Of a stretch of 49,321 bases of DNA, positions 1 through 6,595 are shown one piece after another. The stretch comes from Syntrophus sp. (in: bacteria). GTDB taxonomy: Bacteria > Desulfobacterota > Syntrophorhabdia > Syntrophorhabdales > Syntrophorhabdaceae. The notes under the pieces are model-generated. The model did no database searches. It saw nothing but the letters and a program-made list of their open reading frames with translations, and was not told the origin of the DNA. Location: assembly GCA_013824835.1 (NCBI GenBank), contig PNOM01000014.1:1-49321 (forward strand). The letters are read 5' to 3'. Position 1 is the stretch's first letter; each line of letters opens with the position of its first letter. The position numbers and the translations under genes were made by a program.

Positions 1-81
1 ATTGAATTTTTATTGGTCCTGTGGCAGCAAGCAACCGCATTCTTGCGGGATTAGCGCCAGTCCCTTTTTGCCACGGGGAGG
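1..81. other. Intergenic stretch at window edge, nothing coding recognised
   Basis: No reading frame with recognisable protein was found. A small inverted repeat (CCGCA 35-39 / TGCGG 44-48) is nested inside GTGGCA 21-26 / TGCCAC 69-74. This may be a weak terminator or processing hairpin downstream of the minus-strand YjbQ-like fragment that ends at 82, but there is no good T-tract. Confidence 0.3.
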
Positions 82-241
82 CTATTCCCCGATAAGCTGA
101 ATGGTGAGCTGCCGATTTCGTGGCCTGTTGTCAAACTCGGCAAGAACCACCTGCTGCCACCTCCCGAGGAGCAAACGGCCTTCCTCAAAGTAAATCTCCT
201 TGACAGACCATAATGCATTCTTTATATTCAAGGGATATGTA
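82..241 (-). pseudogene. C-terminal remnant of a YjbQ/UPF0047-family protein
   Basis: Reading the minus strand gives about 50 codons ending in a TAG at 84-82. They match the end of the YjbQ (secondary thiamine-phosphate synthase/UPF0047) family: a glycine-leading strand, then LLLGRWQQVVLAEFD, then an NRPRNRQ segment and a final IQLIGE. Intact members carry LxLGTWQxxxxxEFDGPRxRxxxxxxxG here and are about 130-140 residues long. Upstream an in-frame TAA (about 245-243) closes the frame with no ATG or GTG, so the N-terminal two thirds, including the conserved His residues, are missing. It is a decayed 3' fragment, and the promoter of the next plus-strand gene lies inside it. The family assignment comes from memory of the conserved C-terminus. 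Confidence 0.6.
200..228 (+). promoter_or_regulatory. Sigma70-type promoter for the RidA-like gene
   Basis: TTGACA at 200-205, a 17-nt spacer and TATATT at 223-228. The predicted transcript starts near 235, leaving a leader of about 37 nt before ATG 272. The sequence lies inside the YjbQ-like fragment, suggesting it arose or was brought in after that gene decayed. Confidence 0.6.
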
Positions 242-271
242 ATAAATTACTATCAAAAAGGGGGTTATAGT

Positions 272-745
272 ATGACAATGGTTCGTATTTTTGCAGTTGC
301 CATCTGTATCTGTTTTCTTTTTTCTTTTAGCGCTTATGCCCAGCAGGCAGCAAAACAGGAGAGTCAGGTTGAATACTACAAAACGCCGCGGCCTATGGCC
401 CTTCCTTTTTCAGACGCTGTGCGTGTGGGCAATATGCTCTACCTCTCAGGGGAGATCGGGGTTGATTATAAGACCATGAAGATTGTACCGGGGGGCATCA
501 AGGCCGAGACAAAGCAAATCATGGAAAATATCAAGACTACCCTGGAAAAATACGGCTCATCTATGGACAATGTCGTCAAGTGTCTTGCAATGATCGGCGA
601 TATGAAGGAATGGCCCCAGGTGAACGAGGTGTATGTGACGTATTTTAAAAAGGATCGTCTCCCGGCAAGGAGCGCATTCGGCTCAACCGCCCTCGCCCTG
701 GGTGCAAGGATAGAGCTTGAGTGCATCGCCACAGTAAATAAATAA
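272..745 (+). CDS. Exported RidA/YjgF-family protein
   Basis: A 157-residue protein with an N-terminal signal peptide (MTMVRIF, then a hydrophobic run ending AYAQQA near residue 24) followed by a full Rid/YjgF/YER057c domain. Visible hallmarks are VGNMLYLSGEIG in the first strand, the helix with IMENIKTTLEKYG, and a late PARSAFGSTALALGARIELECIA segment, where the Arg is the usual carboxylate-binding Arg of the family. Cytosolic RidA deaminates reactive enamine/imine intermediates from PLP enzymes; an exported version is more likely a periplasmic relative of unknown substrate. ATG 272 is chosen because AAAAGGGGG (257-264) sits just upstream and the earlier in-frame start at 200 would fall within the promoter. 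Confidence is high for the family and low for the reaction. Confidence 0.85.
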   Translation: MTMVRIFAVAICICFLFSFSAYAQQAAKQESQVEYYKTPRPMALPFSDAVRVGNMLYLSGEIGVDYKTMKIVPGGIKAETKQIMENIKTTLEKYGSSMDNVVKCLAMIGDMKEWPQVNEVYVTYFKKDRLPARSAFGSTALALGARIELECIATVNK

Positions 746-770
746 ATAAACATTACCATTGTAAAAAGGC

Positions 771-792
771 AGCGGGGCTGTGAGGCCCCGCT
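771..792 (-). terminator. Intrinsic terminator of the DUF5329 gene
   Basis: Perfect 8-bp stem AGCGGGGC (771-778) / GCCCCGCT (785-792) with a 6-nt loop. Read on the minus strand the stem is followed by GCCTTTTTAC, a short T-tract. It lies 74 nt beyond the minus-strand stop at 866. In the plus direction the T-tract is missing, so it is at best a weak stop for the RidA-like gene. Confidence 0.6.
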
Positions 793-865
793 CAACGAAA
801 ACAATACCTGCTCGCTTTCTCTTAAGAAATAAAGGGTTGCAACAACCCCGATGTTAGTATCTTTA

Positions 866-1267
866 TCAGGGTCCCTTTTTCTCTGTCCTCTTATTTTTGC
901 TGGCGTCTCTATATTCCTTGAGGGCCTTCTTCATCCATTCGTCACAACGCAGTTCCTGTCCTTCCTTGGTCTTGACCATGTACGGTTCACCCGATAGCAG
1001 ACTTTCCGTGGCCGCAAGCCTTATAAAGTCTTCGGGTGTCTTAATCTGGTTCTTGAAATGCTTGTACTTGTTTTTCATGTGAATCGTTGCCTTGCTCCCG
1101 GGGTAAGACTGACCGTTGCGAATGAAGGCGCTATCTGATTTTGCAACTAAACCAAGAAGATAGGCGATCGTCTCGTCCGTATTTTCTTGAGCTCTGGTTT
1201 CTTCAGCGCAAAGAGTAACTGCGGTGATAAGGATTGCACATACTGTGATGAGCAGTCTTCTGTTCAT
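866..1267 (-). CDS. DUF5329 family exported protein
   Basis: A 133-residue protein with a clear signal peptide (MNRRLLITVCAILITAVTLCAEE). The mature part has the DUF5329 pattern: a short helix with IAYLLGLVAKSD, then FIRNG, a SKATIHMKNKY segment, the conserved TPEDFIRLAATESLLSGEPYMV block, and a C-terminal CDEWMKKALKEYR helix. Function is unknown; the family is periplasmic and found across Proteobacteria. It is transcribed alone on the minus strand, away from the neighbouring decayed methyltransferase, and ends at a GC-rich terminator hairpin (771-792). A basic, Lys-rich tail follows the domain. Confidence 0.8.
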   Translation of the reverse strand: MNRRLLITVCAILITAVTLCAEETRAQENTDETIAYLLGLVAKSDSAFIRNGQSYPGSKATIHMKNKYKHFKNQIKTPEDFIRLAATESLLSGEPYMVKTKEGQELRCDEWMKKALKEYRDASKNKRTEKKGP

Positions 1268-1419
1268 GGTATCTCTCCTTGATAGCCCCTCTTAAGCTTT
1301 TATTCGTTCCGGGTCTGATACCCCTCTGCTTACGGCGAGGTAGTTTATTATAATGATGATAAACTAAATACAGACCATTCGCAAGATTTGATGTACAATT
1401 AACCCAAGGAGTATCCCCT
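1268..1419. other. Divergent intergenic region
   Basis: Between the minus-strand DUF5329 gene and the plus-strand methyltransferase remnant. It holds an AT-rich block with overlapping TATAAT on the plus strand (1349-1354) and its minus-strand counterpart (1347-1352), but neither has a good -35 partner at 16-18 nt. A Shine-Dalgarno-like CCAAGGA lies at 1404-1410, upstream of ATG 1420. Confidence 0.3.
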
Positions 1420-1711
1420 ATGTCATTCTATGAAGAAATTTCAGATTACTATGATTTCATCTTTCCCTTTAACAAGACTCAGATTGACTTCGTAAAAGGT
1501 TCTATTGAAGAACCATATTGGGATAAAACCTTGTTAGATGTTAACCGTCAAAGAAACCGATAAGAAGATTAAAAACGAGATTCTCTTGTGCCCCCTGAGG
1601 AAGCATGAACTGGACAGGGCGTTGAAAAACGCCGGTTTTATTGATATCGCATACTATGCCGATTTTGATAAGAGCGAGTTGAAAGGGGACAGCCTGTCTT
1701 TAAGTAGTTGA
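1420..1711 (+). pseudogene. Internally deleted SAM-dependent methyltransferase
   Basis: The first frame (1420-1563) encodes a typical methyltransferase N-terminus: MSFYEEISDYYDFIF, an FNKTQIDFV helix, and KTLLDV, the strand leading into the SAM-binding glycine loop. At LDV the glycine loop is missing. After a +1 shift, a second frame (about 1538-1711) encodes the natural C-terminus of such a protein (KNEILLCPLRKHELDRALKNAGF, then a stretch ending GDSLSLSS). The entire Rossmann core, roughly 130 codons, has been lost at the junction near 1538-1545. A ribosome-binding site (CCAAGGA) is still present. The two halves read as the ends of one ancestral gene, but that is inference. Confidence 0.65.
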
Positions 1712-1842
1712 GGCCTCATGATTCCCTTTAACTGCAGCAAGGCTCTTGTTCCGTAATTGGAGCAGAACCCGCCCTTCCCAGTTCTCGAGGATGGGCACAT
1801 GGCCGGAAGGAACAGGAGGGGGATTCGGGTTATCACCCATAA
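1712..1842. other. Non-coding stretch after the methyltransferase remnant
   Basis: No recognisable coding sequence on either strand; the open frame on the minus strand (1654-1851) has no familiar protein features and overlaps the remnant's end. It probably represents decayed DNA between the pseudogene and the next promoter. Confidence 0.3.
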
Positions 1843-1872
1843 TTGACACAACGTGATTAGTTGGGTTACATT
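1843..1872 (+). promoter_or_regulatory. Probable promoter for the methyltransferase-aminotransferase pair
   Basis: TTGACA at 1843-1848 with TACATT at 1867-1872 (18-nt spacer). Transcription would begin near 1879, downstream of the ATG at 1878. That supports ATG 1911, which has its own Shine-Dalgarno, as the real start. Confidence 0.45.
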
Positions 1873-1910
1873 TCCTCATGCCCGTACATCACCACCTCCC
1901 AAAGGAAGGA

Positions 1911-2516
1911 ATGATTTATCAGAGAGCGCAATATGCAAAAGGCGGTGCCGGAAGACTATACTGGGATTACAGAGACAGGGTTGCCTTTTCCTATATTCTT
2001 CCAGGACACAGGCGTGTTGTTGACATGGGGTGCGGAGAAGGGATAACCCTTGAAAAGCTCATCAAAGCATTCCCTGAAAAAGATGTTATCGGGGTGGATC
2101 TTGAGCAGGAAAACATAGAGATATGTACCCAGTACGGACTCAGGGCGGTCTATTCCGATATCTATAATCTGGCCCTGCCGAGCGGATGTTTTGATGCGTG
2201 CATCTGCATTGATGTCCTGGAGCACCTTAAAAGGCCGGAAGAGGCGGTAAGGGAGCTCCGCAGAATACTGAAAACAGGGGGAAGGCTCGTTATTGTTATC
2301 CCCAATGACAGGATTTTTTTCCTTGCCCGTCTTGCTATGGGTATGGTGAAAGAGGCGTTCTATGATGCAGGCCATGAAAGGCAATGGAAACCAAAAGAGG
2401 TGAAAGGTTTATTAAAAGATGCGGGTTTCAGGATTGTCTCGGGGAAAAGTCTCCCCTTTCTATTCTGGCAGACAAGCCTCCATTACATAATTGCAGCCGA
2501 TAAAGAACTTTTATAG
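1911..2516 (+). CDS. Class I SAM-dependent methyltransferase
   Basis: About 201 residues. The SAM-binding motif I is VVDMGCGEGITLEKL (about residues 36-50), motif II has the acidic VIGVDLEQEN, and motif IV/V has FDACICIDVLEHLKRPEEAVRELRRILKTGG, which is typical of the Methyltransf_11/25 families. The C-terminal part has the usual AGFRIVSGKSLPF. It is a soluble cytoplasmic enzyme; the substrate is unknown. ATG 1911 is preferred over the ATG at 1878 because AAAGGAAGGA precedes it and the predicted transcript starts near 1879. The stop at 2516 lies 34 nt before the GTG of the aminotransferase, so the two are probably co-transcribed. Confidence 0.8.
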   Translation: MIYQRAQYAKGGAGRLYWDYRDRVAFSYILPGHRRVVDMGCGEGITLEKLIKAFPEKDVIGVDLEQENIEICTQYGLRAVYSDIYNLALPSGCFDACICIDVLEHLKRPEEAVRELRRILKTGGRLVIVIPNDRIFFLARLAMGMVKEAFYDAGHERQWKPKEVKGLLKDAGFRIVSGKSLPFLFWQTSLHYIIAADKELL

Positions 2517-2550
2517 GGCGGATATTGAAGCGAATGAACAGGGGGAACCT

Positions 2551-3705
2551 GTGAAGATAACGGAAAGGGCGGCGAAAATTACCCCATTTTATGTGATGGA
2601 GCTCCTTGAGAAGGCAAAGGAGATGGAGGCGAGAGGGGAGGATATCGTCCACATGGAAGTGGGAGAGCCTGATTTTTCGAGCCCGGAGTCGGTAAAAGAG
2701 GGTGCAATAAATGCAATCAGGGACAATCGGACCTTTTATACCCACAGCCTCGGACTGCGTGAACTGAGGGAGAAAATTGCAGCATATTACCTGAAGACGG
2801 ATGACATAGAAGTATCTCCAGAGAGGATCGTGATAACGAACGGGACATCAGGGGCCTTTCTGCTTCTCTGTGCCACCCTTCTTGAGAAAGGAGACCTCTT
2901 TGCCCTTTCAGACCCCGGGTATCCCTGTTACAGGAACTTCGGCGCCTTTGTCGATGCCCGCATTCTTTCTCTTCCCGTATCGGAAGAAACGGGTTATGCA
3001 TTGACTGAAGGCCATCTTTGCCGGGAAAAAGAAACCCCTCACATGGTTGTGATATCAAACCCTTCCAACCCAACGGGCTCACTGTATGGGGAGAATACGA
3101 TATCGGCCCTTTATGATTATCTTGCCTCCCGAGAAGCGGTGCTTGTAGTAGATGAGATATACTCGGGCATCATCTATGACAAAACAATGCGGACTTCCCT
3201 TGCAGTATCGGATGAGATAATAGTGGTAAACGGTTTTTCAAAGACTTATGCCATGACGGGCTGGCGGCTCGGGTGGATGGTTGTACCCAAAGTGCTTGTA
3301 AGGCCCATACAGAGGGTTGCACAGAATGTCTTTATTTCACCGCCGTCAGTATCTCAATATGCTGCCATACACGCTTTTGACGGTATGGGCGAGATTACCG
3401 AGATGAGAAGAATTTACAGAGAGAGACGGGATTTTATGCTGGAACGGCTGAGGGGCCTCGGATTTCGCATACCCCTTGATCCTGAAGGTGCCTTCTATAT
3501 TTATGCAGGGATAGAAAAATGGGGTATTGACAGCATGGAGTTCGTTGAACGGGTTCTTAAGGAGGCAAAGGTGGCCCTTACTCCAGGATATGATTTCGGT
3601 TCCTTTAGGGCAGGCATACACATACGCTTTTCCTATGCAAACAGCATGGAAAGGCTGAAGACCGGATGTGACCGGCTTGAGAGATGGCTGGGAGGGCTAT
3701 GCTGA
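2551..3705 (+). CDS. Class I/II pyridoxal-phosphate aminotransferase
   Basis: A 384-residue fold-type I aminotransferase of the aspartate aminotransferase superfamily. Visible motifs: GEPDFSSPE near the N-terminus, TNGTSGAFLLL for cofactor phosphate binding, SNPSNPTGSLY, VVDEIYSGIIYD (the Asp contacting the pyridine nitrogen), and GFSKTYAMTGWRLGW, in which Lys231 forms the Schiff base. A late IHIRFSYANS holds the Arg that binds the substrate carboxylate. It transfers an amino group between an amino acid and a 2-oxo acid in the cytoplasm; the specificity cannot be read here. GTG 2551 is chosen because GGGGGA lies 5 nt upstream; the in-frame TTG at 2491 would overlap the methyltransferase and adds non-homologous residues. 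Confidence 0.88.
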   Translation: MKITERAAKITPFYVMELLEKAKEMEARGEDIVHMEVGEPDFSSPESVKEGAINAIRDNRTFYTHSLGLRELREKIAAYYLKTDDIEVSPERIVITNGTSGAFLLLCATLLEKGDLFALSDPGYPCYRNFGAFVDARILSLPVSEETGYALTEGHLCREKETPHMVVISNPSNPTGSLYGENTISALYDYLASREAVLVVDEIYSGIIYDKTMRTSLAVSDEIIVVNGFSKTYAMTGWRLGWMVVPKVLVRPIQRVAQNVFISPPSVSQYAAIHAFDGMGEITEMRRIYRERRDFMLERLRGLGFRIPLDPEGAFYIYAGIEKWGIDSMEFVERVLKEAKVALTPGYDFGSFRAGIHIRFSYANSMERLKTGCDRLERWLGGLC

Positions 3706-3746
3706 CCCTGGGGTTAAAAATCCAGTGAATCCGGCTCACTGTTTTC

Positions 3747-3786
3747 TTGACAGTTTTCTTGACAAACACCTGAAAATTTATATAAA
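3747..3786 (+). promoter_or_regulatory. Promoter with a duplicated -35 box, upstream of the L,D-transpeptidase
   Basis: A 12-bp direct repeat GTTTTCTTGACA occurs twice in tandem (3741-3752 and 3753-3764), giving two TTGACA boxes at 3747-3752 and 3759-3764. The second is 16 nt from TATAAA (3781-3786). Transcription would start near 3793, close to the ATG at 3821. Confidence 0.5.
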
Positions 3787-3820
3787 TAAATACACAATTT
3801 CGTTATCCTGGTAAAGACTG

Positions 3821-5026
3821 ATGCTATATGACAGACAAACGTTAATGAGTGCTTCTATTAAAATAGGGATAGGGCTTATCGCCCTCCTGTTTATCCTCAA
3901 TTCGACCTTTCTTTATCTATTTGTAAAGGAAAAGAAGAAAAACAAGGACCTTGTCATGGCCATAAAAGGGGTACAGGAAAGGTCGACCCCTGTGCATGTC
4001 GCAGATGGGCAGGAAAAGGTAATCGTTTCGATGCCGGTCAAGCCGGAGCCAGTCAAGACCCCGGTGGCGGAATCAAAACCGGTTACTTCCGGGGTGCCGG
4101 TGCCGGCAGAGAAAAAGCCCATCCCCGTTGAGGCGGCGAAAAAACAACCTCCCCCCTTGGAGAGGGTTGTGAAGCTCGATGTCCCCCCTGATTCGACCCC
4201 TTTCCCCCTGGTTTTTGCCGACGCAGGAGAGCACCTTCTTGTCTGTGAGAAGGATACCAGGATGCTCCATACTTTCCGTTTTGTAAACGGAATTTTTGCC
4301 CTTGTAAAATCTTACCCCTGCATAGTTGGCGCAAATGGGGGAGATAAGAAGAAGGCAGGGGATTTTGCGACCCCTAAAGGCATCTATTTTGTGCAATGGT
4401 ATACCCCGGGGACCAAACTGCGGGAGGAATATGGCGCCGGGGCTTTTGCGCTGAACTATCCGAACCTCATGGATCGCAAAGAAGGGAAGCAGGGAAGCGG
4501 GATCTGGCTCCACGGGCACAGCAGCAGTAAAGACCTTAATGATATCCAGAGCACCAGAGGGTGTATAGCGGTCAATAACGATGCAATCAAGGAGCTGGCC
4601 AACATTATCAAGCCCCAGTACACGCCTGTTGCAGTAGTGGACAAACTGCAGTTTGGCAGTGTGCAGAATTGGCGGAACCTTTCTGAAGAACTCAAAACCT
4701 TTCTCAATGCTTGGAGACATGCATGGGAGAGCATCAATACAAAGAAATATTTAAGTTTTTATGCCCCTGATTTTGTGAATAGCGACGGCATGAATTATAG
4801 TGCCTTCAGGAACTATAAAGAGAGGGTAAATAGCAATAAGAAATCAATCCACATTAAGATAGAAAGACCTGCCATGCTGCTCTCTCAGGAACAGGGCGGC
4901 AAGACAGCGGTGGTACGATTTGACCAGAAATATCAATCGAATAACTTTAAGAGTGACTCAAAAAAGCTTCTTTATTTAAGAAAAGGCAGCCAGGGATGGC
5001 AAATTACCGGCGAATCATCGCTCTAA
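3821..5026 (+). CDS. Membrane-anchored L,D-transpeptidase (YkuD) with NTF2-like tail
   Basis: A 401-residue protein. Residues about 13-37 form a signal anchor; about 60-125 is a Pro/Val/Lys-rich linker. The YkuD domain follows (about 130-275): LVCEKDTRMLHTF, a TPKGIYF strand, and the catalytic block WLHGHSSS ... STRGCIAVNN, with the His near 231 and the Cys near 247. A C-terminal domain (about 290-401; FLNAWRHAWESINTKKYLSFYAPDF) is an NTF2/SnoaL-like fold often found behind such domains. L,D-transpeptidases crosslink peptidoglycan stem peptides or attach proteins to them in the periplasm. A tandem -35 promoter precedes it. The start has only a weak Shine-Dalgarno; an ATG at 3845 is the alternative. 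Confidence 0.88.
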   Translation: MLYDRQTLMSASIKIGIGLIALLFILNSTFLYLFVKEKKKNKDLVMAIKGVQERSTPVHVADGQEKVIVSMPVKPEPVKTPVAESKPVTSGVPVPAEKKPIPVEAAKKQPPPLERVVKLDVPPDSTPFPLVFADAGEHLLVCEKDTRMLHTFRFVNGIFALVKSYPCIVGANGGDKKKAGDFATPKGIYFVQWYTPGTKLREEYGAGAFALNYPNLMDRKEGKQGSGIWLHGHSSSKDLNDIQSTRGCIAVNNDAIKELANIIKPQYTPVAVVDKLQFGSVQNWRNLSEELKTFLNAWRHAWESINTKKYLSFYAPDFVNSDGMNYSAFRNYKERVNSNKKSIHIKIERPAMLLSQEQGGKTAVVRFDQKYQSNNFKSDSKKLLYLRKGSQGWQITGESSL

Positions 5027-5122
5027 TAACTGCGCTCGCCATAACCTTTTTCTGCCCACGGGGCCTATAGTCATCGCACGATAGCCTGAAATTCAATGAG
5101 TGGGAAGATGGGGATTATGCCT
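4996..5122 (+). pseudogene. Possible decayed exported-protein gene, signal peptide remnant
   Basis: An ATG at 4996, overlapping the end of the L,D-transpeptidase gene, opens a 24-codon frame whose product resembles a signal peptide (MANYRRIIALITALAITFF, then CPRG and a stop at 5070). With a frame change the text continues as AYSHRTIA, then with another as LKFNEWEDGDYA before a stop at about 5122. The pattern looks like the beginning of a gene broken by small indels and a large deletion. This is a reading by eye and could be chance. Confidence 0.25.
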
Positions 5123-5200
5123 GAGAAATTTCCTTTAGTTGATATGCTGTTCCTGGGTAAAGGGATAAAATGGGTAGCAAAAGGTAGAGGAACTGCCTCA

Positions 5201-5221
5201 AAGTGGTTTTATCACTTTTTT
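5201..5221 (+). terminator. Weak AT-rich hairpin with T-run
   Basis: AAAGTG / CACTTT stem with a GTTTTAT loop, followed by TTTGAT. It lies upstream of the EPS promoter and could end transcripts from the L,D-transpeptidase unit. The stem is short and AT-rich, so termination strength is doubtful. Confidence 0.3.
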
Positions 5222-5252
5222 GATCTATTATGCATATTTTATTGATTTTTCC

Positions 5253-5281
5253 TTGACAAGAATAGATAACTTCAAGATAAT
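5253..5281 (+). promoter_or_regulatory. Main promoter of the EPS locus
   Basis: TTGACA at 5253-5258, a 17-nt spacer and GATAAT at 5276-5281, close to the sigma70 consensus. Transcription should begin near 5288, giving a leader of about 168 nt before the first EPS gene (ATG 5456). A 5-bp hairpin (GGTTT 5288-5292 / AAACC 5300-5304) would sit at the extreme 5' end of the transcript. Confidence 0.65.
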
Positions 5282-5333
5282 AAAAAAGGTTTCCCTTGAA
5301 AACCGTTATGGTGTGTATTGAAATTGCGTCTAC

Positions 5334-5378
5334 AGGAGTATTGTAATGGCGGTAGCTTATAAAAACATACTGTTTCCT
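5334..5378 (+). promoter_or_regulatory. ops-like element (RfaH recruitment core) in the EPS leader
   Basis: GGCGGTAGC at 5348-5356 is identical to the core of the enterobacterial ops element, including the GC-GGTA-GC mini-hairpin that RfaH reads on the non-template strand. It lies about 60 nt into the predicted transcript and about 100 nt before the first EPS gene, the usual placement in EPS/LPS/capsule leaders. It is enclosed by an imperfect stem: AGG-AGTAT (5334-5341) pairing with ATACT (5367-5371) and CCT (5376-5378). A chance 9-mer in this exact place is unlikely, but no RfaH-like gene is present in the window. Confidence 0.6.
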
Positions 5379-5455
5379 TATCGAGAATGTGTATTTAGAA
5401 CCATTCATGAGCAGGGTTTATCAAAAAATAATATTTTTCAAAGGTCAAGGGGGAT

Positions 5456-6538
5456 ATGAATAAAATCAGACATTTCCGATTAATTATCTGTATGCTCGCT
5501 TTGGCACTTCTTTTTGCAGGTTGTGCGGCACAAACTACCCAGAAATCAGTGGATGGTACTGTAGTTGCGGTCGAAGAAATCAGCGATACAGAGAAGGCCA
5601 AGGTCCGGATGAGCATTATGAAGGACATCAATGAGGGGATTAACATATACAAGCTTTCCCCCGGTGATGCCCTCGAGGTGATGTACCATCTTTCCCTGAC
5701 TGCTGAGGCCCAGGATTATAGGATCGGCGTTAATGATGAGATAAACATTGATTTCTTTTACCAGCCAGGAATGAACAGAACCGTTGTGGTTCGACCGGAC
5801 GGGAAGGTCACCCTCCCCTTGAAAGGAGATTTCCTTGCTGCGGGATTAAAACCCCTTCAGCTTGGTTCGGTAATCAGCGAGTCTTTCTCGGATATCCTGA
5901 ACCGTCCCATAGTAACTGTTACAGTCAATAAATACTCTTCGAAAATTACCGAGCTCCAGAAAGCTATCACGAACGCCCCGAGGGGTCAGGCAAAACTTGT
6001 GACAATAGGCCCTGACGGTAATATATATTTGCCCCTTCTCAGAGGGGTCAAGGCTGCAGGCAAAACGATTGATGAGCTGAAGGATGCCATAATTACTGAG
6101 TACAGGCATGATTTTAATAATCTGAATGTTTCGGTACTCATAGAATCCATGGCAGGTAACCGTGCTTTTATCTTCGGCGAGGTTCAAAGACCTGGCCCTT
6201 ATCCTATGTCAAAGCCTATGACTGTTCTCCAGGCCATTGCTATGTCCGGCGGGGTATTAAATACAGGTTCTCTTGACAAGGTGAAGATACTCTACTGGAA
6301 CGATAAGAATCAGCCTTTTGTGAGGACGATTAATCTCACCGGTGTTATGAATAGGCTGAAAATGGAAGAAGATATTATAGTTCCGAACAATAGTGTTATC
6401 TATGTACCGAAGACCGGGATTGCGAAAGCGAATATTTGGGTGGATCAATATATAGCACAGCTTTTACTCTGGAAGGGAGAAAGCGCCAGCCTTGGATTCA
6501 GTTATGATTTATTTAGATTGGCGACGCCGGTAAGATGA
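5456..6538 (+). CDS. Outer-membrane polysaccharide export lipoprotein (OPX/Wza-like)
   Basis: A 360-residue lipoprotein with a lipobox LLFAGC (Cys23). The mature part has a Poly_export (PES) domain (DYRIGVNDEINIDFFYQPG, then VVVRPDGKVTLPLKGDFLAAG) followed by a second copy-like segment (LVTIGPDGNIYLPLLRGVKAAGKT) and an SLBB-type region (FIFGEVQRPGPYPMSKPMTVLQAIAMSGG). Such proteins form the octameric outer-membrane channel through which Wzy-made polysaccharide leaves the cell. It lacks a clearly visible C-terminal transmembrane amphipathic helix like that of Wza, so it may depend on a partner for outer-membrane passage. The start has a strong AGGGGGAT upstream. It is the first gene of the EPS unit, 58 nt ahead of the chain-length regulator. 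Confidence 0.9.
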   Translation: MNKIRHFRLIICMLALALLFAGCAAQTTQKSVDGTVVAVEEISDTEKAKVRMSIMKDINEGINIYKLSPGDALEVMYHLSLTAEAQDYRIGVNDEINIDFFYQPGMNRTVVVRPDGKVTLPLKGDFLAAGLKPLQLGSVISESFSDILNRPIVTVTVNKYSSKITELQKAITNAPRGQAKLVTIGPDGNIYLPLLRGVKAAGKTIDELKDAIITEYRHDFNNLNVSVLIESMAGNRAFIFGEVQRPGPYPMSKPMTVLQAIAMSGGVLNTGSLDKVKILYWNDKNQPFVRTINLTGVMNRLKMEEDIIVPNNSVIYVPKTGIAKANIWVDQYIAQLLLWKGESASLGFSYDLFRLATPVR

Positions 6539-6595
6539 TGAAACAGTACAAGCTTGACTGCCAATGCAATCTAAAATAAGGGGAAAGGTTAGACA

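Noticed and set aside
1654-1851. Minus-strand open frame of 65 codons
   Set aside because: Composition and sequence show no recognisable protein and it overlaps the methyltransferase remnant and the promoter region of the next gene.
2491-2550. TTG start for the aminotransferase, overlapping the methyltransferase
   Set aside because: GTG 2551 has a strong GGGGGA at the right distance and the extra residues do not match family N-termini.
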